54,893 nt of DNA from an uncultured Erysipelotrichaceae bacterium (GTDB taxonomy: Bacteria > Bacillota_I > Bacilli_A > RF39 > UBA660), in assembly GCA_902767245.1 (NCBI GenBank), contig CACXGO010000017.1:1-54893 (forward strand), in the 5' to 3' direction. Made by a program: the position numbers and the translations under genes. Position 1 is the first letter of the stretch. Every line of letters begins with the position of its first letter. The notes below the pieces were generated by a model. That model was given only the letters and a program-made list of their open reading frames with translations. It was not told the origin of the DNA and did not search any database. Below, one piece after another: positions 15,243 to 23,981 of the stretch.

Positions 15243-16424
15243 ATACTTTTTTAATACTATTATTGATATAAGCAAAAATGTTGCTAAAAATATAGCAAAA
15301 ATAATTTTAGTTTTAGTATTGTCATAATCTTTAACTTCAACTTTTTCAACTTCAGAAAAGATGTTTATTTTATAAGATAATTTTTCGGCTCTTGCATTAT
15401 ATATATTTATTAAAATTAGGTTGTCATTGTAGGTAATATCATAATCTTGAGTTGTTTCTAATGTTACAACTTGCATTTTATCATTAGTATAGTTATATTC
15501 ATAAACATCTTCTTTTAAATTTAAATAAGTATTACCTATTTTTAATGATTTCAAATTGAAATTAAGATTTACTTTTTCTTTTGATTTAAGACGATTTATA
15601 ACAAAATTATAAGTTATTCCGTCACTTATGATGTCGATTGTATTTTTGCCATTATTTAAATTATAAACGCCATCATTGATTGTTAATTTATCAATGTTAT
15701 TTTCAACTTCTAAATAATAATAAGTTTTACTAGCATTAAAATAAAATGGAATCTCTTTTATTTCAATATTTGATTTTACTTCTTTATTATTATAATTAAT
15801 TGTCAAATTATAAATTTCGGTATCGTTATCATTGCTTACTTCTAAAGATATGACTTTACCAGATATAAATTTGATTAATTGTATTTCATTTTTTGCTTTA
15901 TTTTTGCCGCTAGCTAATGCTTTAATTTCTAAATAATAAGGTCTATTATATAAATCTATTTCATAATCATAAATATCTCGCATCAAATTTATTGGTTGAT
16001 TATTAATATAAATAGCATCTAAATAAGCAGCATTATTGATTGCTAATTTTGTATATGTACTTGGAATAGTTAGTAAATCATTGTTTGTTTTGACTTCAAT
16101 ATTATTGATAGCTATTTCTTCATTATTTTTGCTCATGAAATAATTAAAATTAGCAATTATAATTTTTTCGCTATCAGAATTAGTATTTATAGAATAATAT
16201 TGATCAGTTGTTTCTATATTAAAATTCGATTTTATATCTAGTAAGTTACCATTATTTTCAAACGAGACATTTTTAATTTTAATTTTATCTGAATTTTTTA
16301 TTATAAAACTACAATTAATTTTATTATTTATTGATATATTATCTGTTTGACATTCAATATTAGCTTCTAAAGCTTTTATATTTGTTGCCGTAAGAGCTAA
16401 TAAAAGAAAGAAAAATTTTTTCAT
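15222..16424 (-). CDS. Secreted surface protein with C-terminal membrane anchor
   Basis: A 400-residue protein with a cleavable-looking signal peptide (MKKFFFLLLALTATNIKALE), a long Asn/Ile/Lys-rich extracellular part, and one C-terminal membrane helix (about residues 370-390) ending in a basic tail KKYKKEHIH. The outside part contains repeated units with YDYEIDLYNRPYYLEIKA and YEYNYTNDKMQVVTLE, a pattern like the cadherin-like beta-sandwich domains of Gram-positive surface proteins. No LPxTG sorting signal is present. ATG 16424 is chosen since GGTGAT lies six bases upstream; an upstream ATG at 16439 lacks one. Ligand unknown. Confidence 0.7.
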   Translation of the reverse strand: MKKFFFLLLALTATNIKALEANIECQTDNISINNKINCSFIIKNSDKIKIKNVSFENNGNLLDIKSNFNIETTDQYYSINTNSDSEKIIIANFNYFMSKNNEEIAINNIEVKTNNDLLTIPSTYTKLAINNAAYLDAIYINNQPINLMRDIYDYEIDLYNRPYYLEIKALASGKNKAKNEIQLIKFISGKVISLEVSNDNDTEIYNLTINYNNKEVKSNIEIKEIPFYFNASKTYYYLEVENNIDKLTINDGVYNLNNGKNTIDIISDGITYNFVINRLKSKEKVNLNFNLKSLKIGNTYLNLKEDVYEYNYTNDKMQVVTLETTQDYDITYNDNLILINIYNARAEKLSYKINIFSEVEKVEVKDYDNTKTKIIFAIFLATFLLISIIVLKKYKKEHIH

Positions 16425-16469
16425 AACATCACCATACATTATTTATTATAACATATAAATCTTAAAACA

Positions 16470-16501
16470 GATAAAATAAAAACTTCACAAATGTGAAGTT
16501 T
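16470..16501 (-). terminator. Terminator of the thioredoxin-like gene
   Basis: On the reverse strand, AAACTTCACA, loop TT, TGTGAAGTTT is followed by a T-rich tract. Confidence 0.75.
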
Positions 16502-17252
16502 ATTTTTTTGCTACCCCATTACGTTCTAAAAATGCATTATATGTTTCTTCGTCAGTATAGCCAGCTTGAACATCAACTACAGCTTTATTCTTAAAATAGT
16601 AAACATTTGGAGTAGAACCAAAATCAGAAAATTTTGCATCTAAAGCATTAACTTTGACATAATCATCATCTTCTACAGTAGTTGTATTTAGGTAATACAA
16701 AGTATAATTATGTGTTTTAACAGAGTTTGCAGCAATTGGTCTAAATTGTTGACAATATCCACAAGAACCTCTTGCTGTTAAAACAAAAGCAGATTCGCCA
16801 TTATTAAATTTCTCAATCATTTCAGCAACTGTTATAGATTTGAACATTGAAGTATCATAATCATCTGGAATATAATAGAAAGCATTATTTTTATCAGCTT
16901 CTTTCTTGCTATTATAATAAGAAGTTGAGTCAATTTCTAATACATTTTTATTAATATCATATATTAATTTTTGTGCTCCTGAATCTGTTGTTAATGTTAA
17001 CACATCAGAAGTTGTACTATATTTCCCTTTTGTTTTTTCTTCTCCTTCATAACCATATTCAAAAGTTTTATCTTTATTTAAAGTTAAAACAAAAGTTCTT
17101 TTAGCGTAACTATTATACCAACTTCCGCTAATATTTGTTGCAGAATCCTTTGAAACAGATTTTTTACTTATAGTCAATGTAATTAATGAACTTGCTGCAG
17201 CAACAATAATTGAAACAATAATAATTGTTAAAATGGAATATTTTTTCTCCAT
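16500..17252 (-). CDS. Membrane-anchored protein: lipocalin-like plus thioredoxin-like domain
   Basis: A 250-residue protein with an N-terminal membrane anchor (about residues 7-29). A small beta-barrel-like part comes next, with SGSWYNSYAKRTFVLTLN and GKYSTTSDVLTLTT, resembling lipocalin-like domains. After residue 145 a thioredoxin-like domain carries the redox motif CGYC (in ARGSCGYCQQFRPIA) and the cis-Pro region STPNVYYF. It probably works outside the membrane as a thiol oxidoreductase; direction (oxidising or reducing) cannot be inferred. Several proteins in the window carry extracellular Cys pairs that could be substrates. ATG with GAGGTGAAA upstream; reverse strand, single gene. Confidence 0.75.
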   Translation of the reverse strand: MEKKYSILTIIIVSIIVAAASSLITLTISKKSVSKDSATNISGSWYNSYAKRTFVLTLNKDKTFEYGYEGEEKTKGKYSTTSDVLTLTTDSGAQKLIYDINKNVLEIDSTSYYNSKKEADKNNAFYYIPDDYDTSMFKSITVAEMIEKFNNGESAFVLTARGSCGYCQQFRPIAANSVKTHNYTLYYLNTTTVEDDDYVKVNALDAKFSDFGSTPNVYYFKNKAVVDVQAGYTDEETYNAFLERNGVAKK

Positions 17253-17344
17253 AAATTTTTCACCTCAAGTTTAATTATAACATAAAAAGATATGACTAAC
17301 AACAAAAAAATAGTGTATAATATACTTGATTTGGAGGAATTATA

Positions 17345-18010
17345 ATGAAATTAGCAATTGTAACAGGAGCTAACAGTGAGATTGGAATTACAATCATTAA
17401 AAAGCTTTTGAGTCTTAATTATTTTGTTATTGGTTGTATTCATAAAAATAATGAAAGAATAAAAAAAATTGAAAATGCAAACTTAAAAATAAAAAAAATA
17501 GATTTAACTAATGAAGAAGAAATAATACAATTATTAGAAAATAAAAAAGTCGATGTTATTGTTAATGTTGCAGCTTATTATTATGATGACTATTATTATG
17601 AAGTAACAAAGGAAGATTTTATAAAAGCATTAGAAGTTAATGTAGTTGCTCCATTTTTGCTATTTAAATATGCAAACATGAACAATGGTAAGATTATTAA
17701 TATTTCTTCAACAGATGGTATTGATACTTATAACGAATTAAACATTCCATATTCTGCTTCAAAAGCGGCTTTAAACAATTTGACTCAAAGTCTTGCTTAT
17801 TTAAAAGAAAAAGCAGAGGTATATGCCATAGCTTTAGGTTGGGTTAATACTGAAATGATAAGAGCAATAAATCAAGATTACCTAAAAATTGAAATGGAAA
17901 GAGCAAACCAAAAAGATTTAATACCATTAGAAAAAGTTGCAGAAATAGTTGAAAATATATTAAATTCAAAATATGAAAACGGAAGCATTATAAGAATAGA
18001 TGGTGAGTAA
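17345..18010 (+). CDS. SDR-family NAD(P)-dependent oxidoreductase
   Basis: A 221-residue short-chain dehydrogenase/reductase. The Rossmann motif TGANSEIG is near residue 7, NVAAYY (equal to NNAG) near 78, the catalytic Ser in INISSTDG near 118, and the Tyr/Lys pair YSASK near 138. The family reduces ketones such as 3-oxoacyl-ACP; a role on the EF-P lysine modification (YmfI type) is possible but not shown. GGAGG upstream of ATG. The gene ends one base before the next start, forming an operon with the PLP enzyme and the pseudouridine synthase. Confidence 0.85.
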   Translation: MKLAIVTGANSEIGITIIKKLLSLNYFVIGCIHKNNERIKKIENANLKIKKIDLTNEEEIIQLLENKKVDVIVNVAAYYYDDYYYEVTKEDFIKALEVNVVAPFLLFKYANMNNGKIINISSTDGIDTYNELNIPYSASKAALNNLTQSLAYLKEKAEVYAIALGWVNTEMIRAINQDYLKIEMERANQKDLIPLEKVAEIVENILNSKYENGSIIRIDGE

Positions 18011-18011
18011 A

Positions 18012-19244
18012 ATGATTAAAGAAGAAATAAAAGAATTAATTGATAAATGCGAAAAAGAATTAGATTCTACATTTAAAAAGATAGATAGCATTTGTTATAA
18101 AAATAGCTTGAAAGTTTTAAATGCATTTCATGAAAACCAAATAAGCGAAAGTCATTTTAATTCAACAACTGGGTATGGCTATAATGATTATGGTAGAGAT
18201 GCTATTGAAAGTGTTTTTGCAAATATTTTTAAAGCTGAAGATGCTTTAGTGAGAAATCAATTTATTTCTGGGACACATGCTTTATCTACAACTTTGTTTG
18301 GCTTGTTAAGACCAAACGATATTTTCCTTAGTATTACAGGAAAACCTTATGATACTCTAGATGAAGTAATTGGAATAAAAGAAAATGCTAGTTCTTTAAT
18401 AAATATTGGTGTTAAATACGAGCAAATTGATTTATTGAATAATGAATTTGATTACGAAAAAATTGAGCAAGTTTTAAAAAATCAAAAAGTAAAATTGATT
18501 GAAATTCAAAGATCAAGAGGATATTCAACACGTGAGAGTATCAATATAGATAAGTTGGAAAAGATTATCAAATTTATTAAAAAAATTGATTCAAATGTTA
18601 TAATTATGATAGATAATTGCTATTGCGAATTTGTTCAAGATAAAGAACCAATTGAATTAGGTGCTGATATATGTGTTGGGTCACTTATTAAAAATCTTGG
18701 TGGAGGCATAGCTTCTAACGGAGCTTATGTTGTTGGTAAGAGAGAATTAGTTGGTCTAGTAGCTGAAAGATTAACAGCACCAGGACTAGGTAAAGAAGTA
18801 GGGCCATCGCAGGGTGCCAATAAAATGTTTTTAGAGGGAATTTATATGGCACCTTTAGCTGTCGCTAATAGTGTTAAAATTGCTTTTTTGACGAGTCTAG
18901 CAATGGAAAAATTGGGATTTTTAGTTGAACCTAAGTATACTGATGTTAGAGCTGACATTGTACAAACAATTATATTTAAAGATCGCGAAAAGATGATTAA
19001 ATATTGTCAAGGAATTCAAAAAGGATCTGCAATTGATGCCCATGCAATACCATACCCATCTTTAATGCCTGGTTATGATGATGAAGTTATAATGGCATCT
19101 GGAAGTTTTACACAAGGATCATCAATTGAAATTTCTTGTGATGGCCCATTAAGAGATCCATATATTGCTTATCAACAAGGATCTTTAACATATGAATATG
19201 GTAAAATTGCAATTTTAATTGCAATTTCAAATATGGTGAAATAG
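18012..19244 (+). CDS. YnbB-type PLP enzyme (methionine gamma-lyase/aluminium-resistance family)
   Basis: A 410-residue protein of the YnbB family (COG4100), large PLP enzymes related to Cys/Met metabolism lyases. The N-terminal region has GYGYNDYGRDAIESVFANI; the PLP-binding Lys is in SLIKNLGGG near residue 230; VRNQFISGTHALSTTLFG near residue 85 binds cofactor phosphate. The biological reaction of this family is not settled, and the aluminium-resistance name is historical. ATG 18012 follows GGTGAG; the upstream reading at 18000 has no ribosome site. Middle gene of a three-gene operon; a GTG of the next gene overlaps its stop by one base. Confidence 0.88.
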   Translation: MIKEEIKELIDKCEKELDSTFKKIDSICYKNSLKVLNAFHENQISESHFNSTTGYGYNDYGRDAIESVFANIFKAEDALVRNQFISGTHALSTTLFGLLRPNDIFLSITGKPYDTLDEVIGIKENASSLINIGVKYEQIDLLNNEFDYEKIEQVLKNQKVKLIEIQRSRGYSTRESINIDKLEKIIKFIKKIDSNVIIMIDNCYCEFVQDKEPIELGADICVGSLIKNLGGGIASNGAYVVGKRELVGLVAERLTAPGLGKEVGPSQGANKMFLEGIYMAPLAVANSVKIAFLTSLAMEKLGFLVEPKYTDVRADIVQTIIFKDREKMIKYCQGIQKGSAIDAHAIPYPSLMPGYDDEVIMASGSFTQGSSIEISCDGPLRDPYIAYQQGSLTYEYGKIAILIAISNMVK

Positions 19245-19870
19245 TGTTGGATATATTATATGAGGATAAGTATTTAATTGCTATAAATAAAAAAGCAAAT
19301 CAATTAACAATAGCACGAGATGATGAAAAAAGTAACAATTTGTATCATGAAGTAAGTGATTATTTAAAAAAGAAAAACAAAAAAAATAAAGTTTTTATTA
19401 TTCATCGCTTAGACTGTGATACTTCAGGAATTGTTTTATTTGCAAAAGATGAAAAAACAAAACAAAAAATGCAAAGCAATTGGAGCAATGTAATAAGAAA
19501 TTATGTTGCATTCGTAAGCGGGCCTGTTAAAAAAAATCATGATATTATAAAAACATATTTAAAAGAAACCAAAACTTTGTTTACTTATGTTTCAAAAAGT
19601 GGGAAATTAGCTTTAACAGAATATGAGGTTATAAAAAAAGATAATAATCATAGTGCTTTAAAAATTCATTTAATAACTGGACGCAAAAATCAAATAAGAG
19701 TTCATTTAAAACATATTGGAAATCCTATAGTAGGTGATAAAAAATATGGAACCGAAAAATACAAATATATGCTTTTGCATGCTAATCAAATAATATTCAA
19801 TCACCCATATAGTGCGGAAATAATAAAAATAGATTCAAAATTACCAAATTATTTTATAAGCATTGATTAA
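19244..19870 (+). CDS. RluA-family pseudouridine synthase
   Basis: A 208-residue pseudouridine synthase that isomerises uridine in rRNA or tRNA. The catalytic motif HRLDCDTSGIVLFAK sits near residues 52-66 with its active Asp. GRKNQIRVHLKHIGNPIVGD near 140 is the second family signature. It lacks an N-terminal S4 domain, as in short RluA/RluC paralogues. Target site unknown. The start is GTG 19244 overlapping the upstream TAG; TTG 19247 is an alternative. Last gene of the operon with the SDR and YnbB genes. Confidence 0.9.
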   Translation: MLDILYEDKYLIAINKKANQLTIARDDEKSNNLYHEVSDYLKKKNKKNKVFIIHRLDCDTSGIVLFAKDEKTKQKMQSNWSNVIRNYVAFVSGPVKKNHDIIKTYLKETKTLFTYVSKSGKLALTEYEVIKKDNNHSALKIHLITGRKNQIRVHLKHIGNPIVGDKKYGTEKYKYMLLHANQIIFNHPYSAEIIKIDSKLPNYFISID

Positions 19871-19919
19871 TATAAAATATATGATATAATCTTTAAAGAG
19901 AATAGAAAGCGAGGGCAAT

Positions 19920-20711
19920 ATGAATTGTAAAATATGTGGAGCTCCATTAGCTCCAGGTGAAGTGTTTTGTAAAAATTGTGGGGCATCTAATATTAGCGAT
20001 GATACTAATGCAACTATTCCTATAGTTGAAGCTGATGTTGACAGTAAGGAATCCTCAAAAGAAGCATTATCAAAGGCAAATAGTGAGCTCGCAGGTAATG
20101 GTAATTTTTTAGTTGTAATTGGAATAATTGTTGGATTACTTGCAACAGCTGTAGTTGGGTATTTGATTTATAGTTCATTACAAGAAAGTCGTAAGCAAAA
20201 CAATAATTCAAATGTAATCTTGGTTAATCAACAAAAATATACAGTTAGATATGGCGAACATAATTTTATGTTTGATTCAAATTCTACAATTTCAGTAGGA
20301 GAGTTTTTGGATATAAATTTAGTAGAAGGTAATGCTCATATTTATGTTGATTCAAATAATGAAATCTCAAACTATAATGTTGAAAATATTAAAAAAACAT
20401 TTGAAAATAGTACAGAATATAAAATTACAGATGTAACCGAAAAGAAATATAATGAAAAAGACTGCTTAGAAGCTAATGTTGATTATACTGATAGTAATAA
20501 ATCAAAATTATTAATGTGTAATATTGATGGTAAATATTGGGTTGCCGAAATTGGGGCGGTTGATAAATCAGCATATCCTTCAGATGATATTGTTTCTAAA
20601 TTCCTAAATATAATTTTTAGTGGAAAAAAAGTAGAAGAAGAGAAATCAGAATTAAAAGTTGGCAAATTTGAAATCGTACCAGTAGAAAGCAAAAATACAG
20701 AAAATGAATAA
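19920..20711 (+). CDS. Zinc-ribbon membrane protein, function unknown
   Basis: A 263-residue protein starting with a zinc ribbon, CKICGAPLAPGEVFCKNCG (two CxxC pairs, residues 3-21). A flexible acidic linker follows, one membrane helix lies at about residues 60-83, and the rest is an extracellular part rich in Asn and Lys, with IPS-like beta strands. Such zinc-ribbon plus single-helix proteins are common in low-GC Bacillota; their roles are mostly unknown. ATG with GAGGGC upstream. It ends at a terminator. Nothing in the neighbours defines its job. Confidence 0.75.
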   Translation: MNCKICGAPLAPGEVFCKNCGASNISDDTNATIPIVEADVDSKESSKEALSKANSELAGNGNFLVVIGIIVGLLATAVVGYLIYSSLQESRKQNNNSNVILVNQQKYTVRYGEHNFMFDSNSTISVGEFLDINLVEGNAHIYVDSNNEISNYNVENIKKTFENSTEYKITDVTEKKYNEKDCLEANVDYTDSNKSKLLMCNIDGKYWVAEIGAVDKSAYPSDDIVSKFLNIIFSGKKVEEEKSELKVGKFEIVPVESKNTENE

Positions 20712-20741
20712 AAAATCTATGAAAATCATAGATTTTTTTGT
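20712..20741 (+). terminator. Intrinsic terminator
   Basis: AAAAATCTATGA, loop AAA, TCATAGATTTTT and a T-run; followed directly by TGT-TATAAT (20743-20748), promoter of the next gene. Confidence 0.85.
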
Positions 20742-20768
20742 TATAATTAAAATGGTGATTAAAGTAGT

Positions 20769-22208
20769 ATGTATGATGTAATAATTATAGGGGCTGGCCC
20801 TGCCGGCATTTTTACGGCTTTAGAGTTAATAAAATTGAAAAGCTCGAAGAAGATTTTAATAATTGAACAAGGTAAAAAGATAGAGAACAGATCATGCCCA
20901 ATTGAAAAAACTGGTAAATGTTTGAAATGTAAGCCATGTTGTAATATAACTAGTGGTTTTAGTGGCGCTGGAGCATTTTCAGATGGGAAACTCCTTTCTT
21001 ATCACTTATCTTTATATAATGAAAATGAAAATAATTTCTATTTAGGTGGAAATGACGGGTCTTTTATAAAAAAGTATTTATCAACAGCAGAAATAAAAAG
21101 TTTGCTTAAATATACTGATGATATTTATTTAGAATTTGGAGCTGACAAACATTTGGAAGGTGTTGAAAGACGTGATGAAATACTTGAACTTCAAAGAAAA
21201 GCCAAAAAAGAAGATCTTAATTTAATAGATATTCCATTAAGACATTTAGGTACTGAAAAAGCTCACATACTTTACAAGAAAATAGAAGAATTTTTGAGCG
21301 ATAAAGTAGATATGTTGTTTAATACTTCAGTTAAAAACATAGGTGTTAAAAATGGTAAAATTAATAGTGTAATTGCAGAAGATCTAATTACTCATGAGGA
21401 GAAAGTTTTTTCTGCTAAGAAAGTAGTTATTGCTGTTGGCCGAAAAGGCGCTAGTTGGCTTGAAAAATTATGTAAAGAACACAACATAGAAACTAGAATT
21501 GGTTCAGTTGATATTGGGATTCGTTATGAACTTCCAAATAAAGTAATGCAGAAAATTAATGAGCTTTTATATGAAGGAAAAGTTATTGGATATCCAGAAC
21601 CATTTAAAGATAAAGTTAGAACTTTTTGTCAAAATCCTGGAGGATTTGTTACAACTGAAGTATATGATGATGGAATTACTTTAGTAAATGGCCATTCATA
21701 TAAAGACAAAAAAAGTGAAAACACAAATTTAGCAATCCTTGTTTCACATCATTTTAATTATCCTTTTGACAAGCCTATAGAATATGGCGAAAATATTGCT
21801 AAAAACACAAATTCAATTGCAATCGGGAATGTTATTGTTCAACGCTTGGGGGATATTAGAAGAGGAAAAAGAACATGGCAAGCAGAGCTTGAGAATAACT
21901 CGGTAAAACCAACACTAAAAACTGCTGTTGCTGGAGATATTACATTTGCACTTGGATACCGAACAATGACAGATATTTTAGAGTTTATAAGAAAAATGGA
22001 TATTGTTGCTCAAGGATTTGCCAATCCAGATAATTTGCTATATGCTCCAGAAATAAAGTTTTATAGTAATGAGCTAATTGTGAATAAAAATTTTGAAACT
22101 AATATTAAAGGCTTATATTCGATAGGGGATGGCGGAGGATTGACAACTGGGCTTATGATGGCTTCAGCATCTGGTGTTAAAATGGCAAGAATATTAGAAA
22201 AAAAATAA
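20769..22208 (+). CDS. FAD-dependent dehydrogenase (COG2509 type)
   Basis: A 479-residue flavoprotein. The dinucleotide-binding motif VIIIGAGPAGIFTALEL starts at residue 4. A Cys-rich stretch CPIEKTGKCLKCKPCC at about residues 43-58 is characteristic of the uncharacterised COG2509 dehydrogenases. Next comes SGFSGAGAFSDGKL; near the C-terminus GLYSIGDGGGLTTGLMMA is the second FAD motif. The reaction is unknown; the Cys cluster may be redox or metal related. ATG with GGTGAT about ten bases upstream. Monocistronic. Confidence 0.88.
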   Translation: MYDVIIIGAGPAGIFTALELIKLKSSKKILIIEQGKKIENRSCPIEKTGKCLKCKPCCNITSGFSGAGAFSDGKLLSYHLSLYNENENNFYLGGNDGSFIKKYLSTAEIKSLLKYTDDIYLEFGADKHLEGVERRDEILELQRKAKKEDLNLIDIPLRHLGTEKAHILYKKIEEFLSDKVDMLFNTSVKNIGVKNGKINSVIAEDLITHEEKVFSAKKVVIAVGRKGASWLEKLCKEHNIETRIGSVDIGIRYELPNKVMQKINELLYEGKVIGYPEPFKDKVRTFCQNPGGFVTTEVYDDGITLVNGHSYKDKKSENTNLAILVSHHFNYPFDKPIEYGENIAKNTNSIAIGNVIVQRLGDIRRGKRTWQAELENNSVKPTLKTAVAGDITFALGYRTMTDILEFIRKMDIVAQGFANPDNLLYAPEIKFYSNELIVNKNFETNIKGLYSIGDGGGLTTGLMMASASGVKMARILEKK

Positions 22209-22405
22209 AAAGTTTTTTGGGATATTATAAATTTTAACACATATGCAGATAATAAATAGTCTAGATAAAGTATATATCAAAGTAAAAATGATATTCTACT
22301 AGTAAACTCAAAGGCACAAACGTACATGTATACTCGAATAATAAAAAAAGTAGGTAGAATTGTTTAATTTTGCCTCTTTTTTGTTATAATTAGTATGGTG
22401 AAACT
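22209..22405 (+). other. 197-base gap: non-coding stretch plus imperfect terminator hairpin
   Basis: No plausible gene. An imperfect hairpin at 22344-22382 (AAAAAAG-T-AGGTAGAATT with AATTTTGCCTCTTTTTT, one bulge and two G-U pairs) ends in six T and probably closes the FAD gene transcript or a small RNA. TGT-TATAAT at 22382-22390 is the extended minus-10 of the next gene. The stretch 22217-22342 holds only a short near-palindrome, GTACATGTATAC. Confidence 0.4.
22344..22382 (+). terminator. Imperfect intrinsic terminator
   Basis: A 17-base-pair stem with one bulged T and two G-U pairs, loop GTTT, six T. It stands 136 bases after the FAD gene stop. Confidence 0.55.
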
Positions 22406-23104
22406 ATGATAAAAGTTGATAAATATGAGATTTCAAAAGAAATATTTGGTTTAATTTGTTTAATAGATAGTGAAAATGACATGTTAAAACAAATTGCAAG
22501 TAGTAATAAAATTGCAAATTATGTTGAGAATTTGCCAAAAATTAATTTTAAAGTGAAGACTTTATTAAGAAAAAACAGTAATCATAAATATGTTGATGAA
22601 TTAAATCTCAATATTAATAAGAGAATAAAGGAACTAAATATTATTGAAAAAAAGAAACTTCTTTTTTTGGTTTCAATTTTTACCCAGAAAGAAGTAATCA
22701 TATTAGATGAACCATTACTTTTATTAAATAAAAAAGATAAAAGTAATATGATAAATATTATTAGGAATTTAAATAAATGTGTAATTGTTAAACTAAATAA
22801 TATTAGAGATGCTAAATTGCTATGTGATAGAGCTGTACTAGTAAAAAATAATAAATATTTTGACTTTGATTTAAAGTCAAATTATAAATGGATTAAAATA
22901 AAAGCTGAAAATATTAATAAAGTTAAATTACCACTTAAAAACATGAAAATAGATAGTTTTGACCAAAATCAAGTAGAATTTATTTATAATGGAGAAATAA
23001 ATGAATTATTTAATAGTGTTAAAGATATAAAAATATTAGATATAGAGATAAGAGAATGTGAGTTAGAAGAAATTATTAAAATTTATCTAAAAAACATTTC
23101 ATAA
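22406..23104 (+). CDS. Degenerate ABC-transporter ATPase-like protein
   Basis: A 232-residue protein that looks like an ABC ATPase that has lost its active site. EVIILDEPLLLLNKKDK (about residues 94-110) is a good Walker B plus D-loop, and NLNKCVIVKLNNIRDAKLLCD resembles the switch (H-loop) region without its His. At the place of Walker A, where GPNGAGKST is expected, the chain reads GLICLIDSENDML, with no P-loop Lys or Ser. The signature LSGGQ is not seen either; ELNIIEKKKLLFLVSIF stands there. It may bind but not hydrolyse nucleotide. No permease gene is adjacent. ATG with GGTG upstream. It lies between the FAD gene and a coiled-coil protein. Confidence 0.7.
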   Translation: MIKVDKYEISKEIFGLICLIDSENDMLKQIASSNKIANYVENLPKINFKVKTLLRKNSNHKYVDELNLNINKRIKELNIIEKKKLLFLVSIFTQKEVIILDEPLLLLNKKDKSNMINIIRNLNKCVIVKLNNIRDAKLLCDRAVLVKNNKYFDFDLKSNYKWIKIKAENINKVKLPLKNMKIDSFDQNQVEFIYNGEINELFNSVKDIKILDIEIRECELEEIIKIYLKNIS

Positions 23105-23138
23105 ATTTGATATAATAATTAAGAAGAGAGTTTTATGT

Positions 23139-23981
23139 ATGAGTAAATTAATAACTAATATAAAAAAATTAGAAATAAATAAATTAATGGATTTTTTAAA
23201 TGAAAATCCATCTAAAAAGGAAATTTTAAAGAGTTTAAATGCAGAAAAGTTAAAAATAAATAAACAAGTATTAAAATTAAAAAAGCCTGAAAAAAAATAT
23301 AGTAATTTTGATCGTTTATTATCAACTCAAAAATACAAAGATTATCAAAAAGAAGTAAAAAATTATGATGATAAAAAGCGAGAGTTAAATACAATTGTAA
23401 TTGATTATGAAAATAAAATAAAAATAATTGAAACTGATCAAGAATATGATAATAATCGTGAAAAAGTAATTAAATTAATACCATTAATTGAAAATAGCAA
23501 AAGTATTGAAGAAATAGCATTATATACTTTTTATGAAACTTTGGATGTAAAATCAAGCTTAAAAAGTTTAATTGCAATTATTCTGTTATTGCAAAGTATT
23601 GAAATTATAAAAAAAGATAGTGATATTGAAAAAGTATATGATGGTTTAGATATTGAATTAATAAATAAAAAATTAGATGAAGTTAGTCTTGAATCTTTAA
23701 TTAAAACGCTTGGAAAGAATAAGATAGATATTGATGATGGCTTTTATCAGTTTATTATAATGATATTAAGCGATAATAGCTCTTGTAATCAAAAGAATTT
23801 AAATGCTTCTTTTCCAATTTTAAGGCAATTAAAAAAGGATAAAGAAGTACCTAAAAATATAAGAGTTGCAATTGATATTTTAGATGATGCAAAAAATGAA
23901 AATCGTACAATTCATGAAGTTGGATGTGAAATATTACTTAAAGAAATATTTTATAAAATAAAGGAGAATTCAAATGTTTAA
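23139..23981 (+). CDS. Hypothetical Lys/Glu-rich coiled-coil protein
   Basis: Not recognised. 280 residues, strongly charged. Two coiled-coil stretches (about residues 20-55 and 60-110) are followed by a helical region around AIILLLQSIEIIKKDSD near residue 143 that is hydrophobic but not clearly transmembrane. No signal peptide. It overlaps murD by eight bases, so the two are probably translated together. ATG at 23139 with AGAAGAGAG upstream. The neighbours (degenerate ABC ATPase and MurD) do not reveal its role. Confidence 0.65.
   Translation: MSKLITNIKKLEINKLMDFLNENPSKKEILKSLNAEKLKINKQVLKLKKPEKKYSNFDRLLSTQKYKDYQKEVKNYDDKKRELNTIVIDYENKIKIIETDQEYDNNREKVIKLIPLIENSKSIEEIALYTFYETLDVKSSLKSLIAIILLLQSIEIIKKDSDIEKVYDGLDIELINKKLDEVSLESLIKTLGKNKIDIDDGFYQFIIMILSDNSSCNQKNLNASFPILRQLKKDKEVPKNIRVAIDILDDAKNENRTIHEVGCEILLKEIFYKIKENSNV

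Noticed and set aside
22331-22342. Near-palindrome GTACATGTATAC region as operator
   Set aside because: A single copy of a short imperfect palindrome, not near a promoter; likely chance in AT-rich DNA.
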